Below, in pieces: positions 48,169-52,752 of a stretch of 52,752 bases of DNA. The first letter of the stretch is position 1, and each line of letters opens with the position of its first letter. The DNA is from Candidatus Levyibacteriota bacterium. GTDB taxonomy: Bacteria; Patescibacteriota; Microgenomatia; Levybacterales; UBA12049. A model generated the notes under the pieces. That model searched no databases, was not told the DNA's origin, and saw only the letters and a program-made list of their open reading frames with translations. The stretch covers positions 1 through 52,752 of the forward strand of contig JACOXW010000011.1 of NCBI GenBank assembly GCA_016182205.1, given 5' to 3'. The position numbers and the translations under genes are program-made.

Positions 48169-48921
48169 ATGTTTTTACTTCCAAAATCCTATTGGGAAAT
48201 CAGAACCCGCATCTACCAAAACAGCACGGGTGAAAAGAAAAATCGTGGTGTTTTTGCGAAAAAAGATATCGCCCCGGGAACTATCATCGGTGACTACTTA
48301 GGGCTTGTTGTACCTTCTGAAGATGAAGACAAATACGAAGATGACAATGAAATGTACCTTATGTATTACACTGAAGACGCAACAATCGCTCCAGATCCGA
48401 AAAAACCGGGTGTTCACATACTCAATCATTCCTGTATGCCCAACTGCGGTATGTATACCTACATGGGACATACTGTGTATTTTGCTCTTCGGAGAATTCA
48501 TAAAGGAGAAGAATTAACAGTTTCCTACCAACTAAGTCCTAAAGATAAAGACTGCAAACCATGTACGCACCAGTGTTACTGCAGCACCCCAATGTGTACC
48601 AAAACCATGCATTTAACAAAGAGACAATACGATAACTGGGTTGCGTTTGAAGAAAAAGCCAGTGCAAAAACCAAAATTGTGCCGGCTTCCCTCAAGACAA
48701 TTCTACCCAGACTTCGAAAATATCCGAAACGAATTCTTCCTGAGGATGTCTACGGTATGTTTGGCAATACCCACAAAAAATCCCTCATCCTCAGTGAAAA
48801 AACCATGCCCACTGTAAAAGATATCCATCTTCTTATACAAGAAACCGGCTTGACAATCTATCTTCCTCTTATTAAAAAACGTGTTCTTGGAATACACGAA
48901 GGAAAAATTATCACTGCTTAA
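48169..48921 (+). CDS. SET domain-containing putative lysine methyltransferase with post-SET-like Cys cluster
   Basis: 'NRGVFAKKDIAPGTIIGDYLG', 'ILNHSCMPNCGMY', 'HKGEELTVSYQ', 'CKPCTHQCYCSTPMC'. Confidence 0.92.
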   Translation: MFLLPKSYWEIRTRIYQNSTGEKKNRGVFAKKDIAPGTIIGDYLGLVVPSEDEDKYEDDNEMYLMYYTEDATIAPDPKKPGVHILNHSCMPNCGMYTYMGHTVYFALRRIHKGEELTVSYQLSPKDKDCKPCTHQCYCSTPMCTKTMHLTKRQYDNWVAFEEKASAKTKIVPASLKTILPRLRKYPKRILPEDVYGMFGNTHKKSLILSEKTMPTVKDIHLLIQETGLTIYLPLIKKRVLGIHEGKIITA

Positions 48922-49619
48922 TTTTCTCCTGCCAACGCAAGGCCATAAACTTTTTTTATTCCCTGCCGCTTTAGTACCTTCGCCGCTTCCAAAAACGTCG
49001 CTCCTGTTGTAACAATATCATCCACAATAAAAAGCGTTGACGCCTCAGAAGGAGATTTTAAATTTTCTTTTAATATAAAAGCGTTTTTTATGTTTTCTTT
49101 ACGTTCTTCTCTAGCTAACCCTACTTGCGTTATTGTCGGCTTGACTCTTACCAAGCAAGAAACATAGGGTTTTTGAAAATACAAAGCGAGTGCTTTTGCC
49201 AAAAGCTCTGCATGATTATATCCACGTTCTTTTTGCCGTCTATCATGTAAGGGAACTGAAGTAAATACCGCGTATTTATTTGTGGCAAGAAGCGATTGGA
49301 ATACCTCATGCTGCAGCAAGCGATCAATAAATAATTCCGTAAGCATATCTTTAAGGTCTTTTACAAACGGTTTGTATTTGAATTGATAGAGGAGTTTTTT
49401 CATGGTTGGGTTATATAAAAACCCGATACAGACACCATCTATACCGCTTTTTGTCCGACATCGCGGATGTGTCACCCCGGCAAATGCGGATTTTTTACAT
49501 AAAAAGCACATGTTTTTTTCGCTGAATGAGAGACGGGAAAAACAATTTGTACAAAGATAGGATCCTAATTTTTTACAGGATACGCAATATTTGGGAAATA
49601 TCCAATCCAAAATCTTCAC
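48918..49619 (-). CDS. ComF family protein
   Basis: Zinc-ribbon 'YCVSCKKLGSYLCTNCF', PRTase 'LFIVDDIVTTGATFLEAAKVL'; GTG start preferred because a -10-like TGCTACACT lies between ATG 49640 and GTG 49619. Confidence 0.9.
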   Translation of the reverse strand: MKILDWIFPKYCVSCKKLGSYLCTNCFSRLSFSEKNMCFLCKKSAFAGVTHPRCRTKSGIDGVCIGFLYNPTMKKLLYQFKYKPFVKDLKDMLTELFIDRLLQHEVFQSLLATNKYAVFTSVPLHDRRQKERGYNHAELLAKALALYFQKPYVSCLVRVKPTITQVGLAREERKENIKNAFILKENLKSPSEASTLFIVDDIVTTGATFLEAAKVLKRQGIKKVYGLALAGEN

Positions 49620-49668
49620 ACCTGTAGTGTAGCAAAACACGCATACGGGATGTATAATGGGAAAGCTG

Positions 49669-49759
49669 GGAGGAGTCGCATAGCTTGGTCCATTGCGAGG
49701 GTTTGCTAAACCCTTGAGCTTGAATAAAGCTCGCGCAGGTTCAAATCCTGTCTCCTCCG
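49669..49759 (+). tRNA. tRNA-Ser (anticodon GCT)
   Basis: GGAGGAG...AGGGTTTGCTAAACCCT...long variable arm...GGTTCAAATCC...CTCCTCCG; TATAAT at 49653-49658. Confidence 0.93.
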
Positions 49760-49764
49760 CCTTC

Positions 49765-49802
49765 GTCCGCCGAAGCTAAAGCTTCTTTGGACTACGGCGG
49801 AC
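49765..49802. repeat. palindromic element abutting the tRNA-Ser(GCT) 3' end
   Basis: GTCCGCCG-AAGCTAAAGCTT-CTTTGGACTA-CGGCGGAC nested inverted repeat. Confidence 0.9.
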
Positions 49803-49838
49803 AAAATCCGCTTCTGAAAATGTTTTAGCGAAGGAGGA

Positions 49839-50231
49839 TTGATATTAGGATGTATTATTGTCTTAGCAGCAATAGTTGCCGTTATGGTAGAAGCTTCTTC
49901 CATGGCCGCTGGCCAGTACTCCAGTGAAAAGGCGGTTCATCAAATGGATAAAACAGGAAAACATACGGATAATCTGTATGTCGGCGCGCTTATTATGTTT
50001 GTCGCCTATCTCTTCGGGGGTGCTTTCTCTATCATTCCGACAATACTATTTGATCAACCGCTTGCGAGAACATTGGCGATAGTATCCGCTTTTGTGGGCC
50101 TTTTTATTATCGGATATGTTAAAGGGCAAATTGTAGAACACAAACCGTTCCGAAGCGCTGTAGAACTTTTCATAATAGGCTCTATTGCAACAGTAGTCGG
50201 TATAACTGTAGGATATTTCTTAAAAGTATAA
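49839..50231 (+). CDS. VIT/CCC1-family-like membrane protein, apparently N-terminally truncated
   Basis: 'EASSMAAGQYSSEKAVHQ' matches the VIT-family 'SMAAGxYxSxK' motif; TTG start with AAGGAGG; three TM helices; in-frame stop just upstream. Confidence 0.65.
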   Translation: MILGCIIVLAAIVAVMVEASSMAAGQYSSEKAVHQMDKTGKHTDNLYVGALIMFVAYLFGGAFSIIPTILFDQPLARTLAIVSAFVGLFIIGYVKGQIVEHKPFRSAVELFIIGSIATVVGITVGYFLKV

Positions 50232-50242
50232 CTTATATCGAG

Positions 50243-50315
50243 CGTGCCTGAGAGGATTCGAACCTCCAACCGCAAGATCCGGAATCTTGTGCTCTATCCA
50301 TTAAGCTACAGGCAC
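50243..50315 (-). tRNA. tRNA-Arg (anticodon CCG)
   Basis: Reverse complement GTGCCTG...CAAGATTCCGGATCTTG...GGTTCGAATCC..CAGGCACG. Confidence 0.93.
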
Positions 50316-50320
50316 AGAGG

Positions 50321-50406
50321 CGGAGGGTGCAGGATTTGAACCTGCGCCTCCCGAAAGGGAGAATGGTTTTCGAAACCATCGCTTTTGACCGCTCAGCCAA
50401 CCCTCC
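50321..50406 (-). tRNA. tRNA-Ser (anticodon CGA)
   Basis: Reverse complement GGAGGGT...ATGGTTTCGAAAACCAT...long variable arm...GGTTCAAATCC..ACCCTCCG. Confidence 0.93.
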
Positions 50407-50421
50407 TTAGGACGAAGTATA

Positions 50422-51639
50422 CTATAGAAGTGTCAGTTTTGGAAATTCTACGGGAAGGAGTTTTCTTGAGGCAGTTTTTTTCGCAGAAGTCAAAAGCGCG
50501 TACGTAAAGTACATCTTTGGTCGCTTGAGCCACCTTCTGCCGGACAGATCATGCGCGAGTTTTTGTTCGGTATCAGTCTGTTCTACATTACATCCCAGGG
50601 ATTGTATGAGCTTTTCTGTAGTAGTAAGGTAAGAAGGAAAATAAAAGAGCTGCTCTCCCGCGTATTCATATGTCTTTTCAATATTCTCACACTCTCTTTT
50701 ATACATTAGTAAATCTTTCGGAAAAAGAAAATGATTTGTGTGCCAGGGTGCAGGAGGAGGACGAAACTCATCAATAATCAAAAGCATTGACCCAAGAGGT
50801 ATTTTCCTTATAAAACTTGCAAGAAGCGAGAATGCAGGGAGCGAAAGATATGCACGTTGTCCTTTGTATAAGTTCCAAGACCTTATGTCAAATTGTATCC
50901 CTTTGGAATCGGTATATATTCCGTTTGTAAGACTGATACCTTTTTCCGAAAGCTGTTTTTTTGTTAAAATGATTTCTTCCAAAAGTCCGTTTTTTACAGT
51001 AATTCCAAGAATGGTATCTGGTGTATGTTGGCCTTTTTTTGAGTTCCACAAAATTTCTGGAGCAATACTATCTAGTGTATAAGAAAAAATACCGATACAT
51101 GGTTTTGAAAAACGAACATTGTCTATGATCGTTGTTGTTTGTTTGAGGTATGGAGTAAGGTTTTTTTGTTTAAAACGTTTAATGGTTTCTTTTTGTAGCG
51201 ATGCATTAATCTCAACACATGTCCAAAAGAGCGGATAATCGGACTTAAGCGCTTGCGTAATGCTGTCTATTGCCAGGCTTCCGTCAGCTGAACCCACTTC
51301 TACAATATATGAATAGCCTTTTTTTTGTGCGAGCTTGAACACTGCCTGTGCCCAGTGTTTGTGGGAGCCGGTGATACCATGATATCCATGTGTTGCATGA
51401 TATCCGTTTTTACCAAATTGATCAATAGCAATAAATTCATTATAGGTGAGTATACCACCGTTTTTCTGGCATGCGGTTTCAAGCTCTTTTGCAAGAAGTT
51501 TGTTTTTTATGACTGCTTTCCTAAGATGATAATTTTTTATTTTCCAATCTTCATAGTATTTTTTGCCTGCGAAAAGAGTGGATAATTTATATTCGAGGTA
51601 GTTTTGTGCAAGTCTTAAAAGCGTCGGCGTTGTACTCAT
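50422..51639 (-). CDS. SAM-dependent methyltransferase, MidA/NDUFAF7-like
   Basis: 'YIVEVGSADGSLAIDSITQAL' SAM-binding-like motif; 'LLIIDEF'; overall MidA-like arrangement. Confidence 0.55.
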   Translation of the reverse strand: MSTTPTLLRLAQNYLEYKLSTLFAGKKYYEDWKIKNYHLRKAVIKNKLLAKELETACQKNGGILTYNEFIAIDQFGKNGYHATHGYHGITGSHKHWAQAVFKLAQKKGYSYIVEVGSADGSLAIDSITQALKSDYPLFWTCVEINASLQKETIKRFKQKNLTPYLKQTTTIIDNVRFSKPCIGIFSYTLDSIAPEILWNSKKGQHTPDTILGITVKNGLLEEIILTKKQLSEKGISLTNGIYTDSKGIQFDIRSWNLYKGQRAYLSLPAFSLLASFIRKIPLGSMLLIIDEFRPPPAPWHTNHFLFPKDLLMYKRECENIEKTYEYAGEQLFYFPSYLTTTEKLIQSLGCNVEQTDTEQKLAHDLSGRRWLKRPKMYFTYALLTSAKKTASRKLLPVEFPKLTLL

Positions 51640-51667
51640 GAATTCTTGTAGATGCGTTATAAAGATG

Positions 51668-51740
51668 CGTGCCTGAGAGGAGTTGAACCTCCGACCTCAA
51701 CGTCCGCAACGTCGCGCTCTATCCACTGAGCTACAGGCAC
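51668..51740 (-). tRNA. tRNA-Arg (anticodon GCG)
   Basis: Reverse complement GTGCCTG...CGACG-TTGCGGA-CGTTG...GGTTCAACTCC..CAGGCACG; loop positions 34-36 are GCG. Confidence 0.88.
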
Positions 51741-51874
51741 AAATAAAACGTAAAACTAAAAACGCAAAACACCAGGCAAAGAAAAGCTTGCGCAGTAGTT
51801 TTCTTTACATTTTTTCTTGACGCTTTGCGCTTGTATTGTAGCGGATTGTGGGTAGACAATCAAATCTTAAGAAG

Positions 51875-52516
51875 CTATGGTCTCTCCAGCGGAATCGTGC
51901 GCCCGAGCCAATCTCCTGCTTTTTCCATAAAGGTGGGTTTTATGACTTCTCGAAACGGCAGATACGGCAAGAGGACATTTTTTATATGATCTGCATGAAT
52001 TTCTCCCAATGTCAGCGTGAGTGCGCCGGGCAAAAGAGCACGAGTACGAATATATAAAACTTCCTGAGTATCTCGTTTTTTAAAGTAGAAATCGTAGAGC
52101 TCTTCCCATAAGAAAAAATGATCCTCAATCATAACCCCTTCGGAACTTATTCGGTATCTAAAATTATGCGGAGGGACAGTAACAAGCGCAAAAGAAACGA
52201 AAACAAGAGAAAAAATAACAAGCATAAGAAGATATTGAGAGAAGAGAAAAAGAATAATCTCAATAAAAAGCATGATTAAAAGACTACTGGCATAGAATTC
52301 TTTTCTTCGTTTTCTAAAAGGCCGTCCAGGAGCAGTCCATGCAAGAAGAGTTTTTACCTCAAATGCCGGTTCATGGTGTTTTACGTCTTCTTGCTTTCCG
52401 TGATTTGCATGAGCTGGGATTTCTTTGGGCAATTCTGTAGGCAGGTCCAGTGGAGGTTTTGGTAAATCCAGAGGTTCTTTGGGGAGTAAAGGTTGATCTT
52501 TTTGGGCAGTATCCAT
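51875..52516 (-). CDS. hypothetical two-TM membrane protein
   Basis: N-terminal Pro/Lys-rich region, TM helices 'LLIMLFIEIILFLFSQYLLMLVIFSLVFVSFALV', soluble C-terminus. Confidence 0.6.
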   Translation of the reverse strand: MDTAQKDQPLLPKEPLDLPKPPLDLPTELPKEIPAHANHGKQEDVKHHEPAFEVKTLLAWTAPGRPFRKRRKEFYASSLLIMLFIEIILFLFSQYLLMLVIFSLVFVSFALVTVPPHNFRYRISSEGVMIEDHFFLWEELYDFYFKKRDTQEVLYIRTRALLPGALTLTLGEIHADHIKNVLLPYLPFREVIKPTFMEKAGDWLGRTIPLERP

Positions 52517-52594
52517 ACTTTAACTCTAGCTTTTTCTTGCTGTGTAGTCAAGTTTGGCACAAAGAGTTTGATTTGGTACAATAGACACTGCATT

Positions 52595-52714
<120 letters not shown>

Positions 52715-52752
52715 ATTGATGAACTGGAGAAATGGGATGAGAAGTTTATCCT

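Noticed and set aside
49706-49903. ORF (-) ending 'RRRRQDLNLRELYSSSRV'
   Set aside because: Antisense of tRNA-Ser(GCT) plus the palindromic repeat; spurious.
50054-50275. ORF (-) 'MRLEVRILSGTLDISY...'
   Set aside because: Antisense of tRNA-Arg and of the VIT-like CDS; spurious.

Overview
This 52.75 kb window is gene-dense and AT-rich, uses the standard bacterial code, and looks like a Candidate Phyla Radiation (possibly Microgenomates-like) chromosome fragment. The taxonomy is inferred from gene content and style; no search was run. Left half: tRNA-Asn, rpoD and dnaG, then a large purine cluster (purA, HAD, purB, purE, purC, a PurF-PurN fusion with a disrupted N-terminus, purD, a PurS-PurL fusion, purQ, HAD, purM, guaA, a CBS-less guaB). 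The cluster is interrupted by an alkaline-phosphatase-superfamily enzyme, a PfkB kinase and a divergent ATP-sulfurylase/APS-kinase fusion. Middle: comM/YifB, a serine hydrolase, a GT-C-like membrane protein, a P-type ATPase, an MBL hydrolase, pgk, a CvpA-CAP fusion, two tandem class A PBPs and a sugar-phosphate operon (rpe-rpiB-fba-pfkB). Right half: envelope genes (LytR_C, SpoIID, PH domain, a degenerate PP2C-like protein), smpB-ssrA, a SET-domain protein, comF, a truncated VIT-family gene, five tRNAs and a MidA-like methyltransferase. The strongest non-routine signals are: (1) a tmRNA with a two-hairpin palindromic element inserted in the connecting loop of PK1, a long predicted tag and an atypical T-loop; (2) purF with an apparent out-of-frame internal deletion next to a PurN fusion; (3) small palindromic or heptamer repeats inside genes (purQ, guaA, ssrA) and abutting tRNA-Ser 3' ends; (4) a PAPS-synthesis module inside the purine cluster; (5) a tRNA-Arg with anticodon GCG; (6) -10 boxes placed for leaderless transcription.
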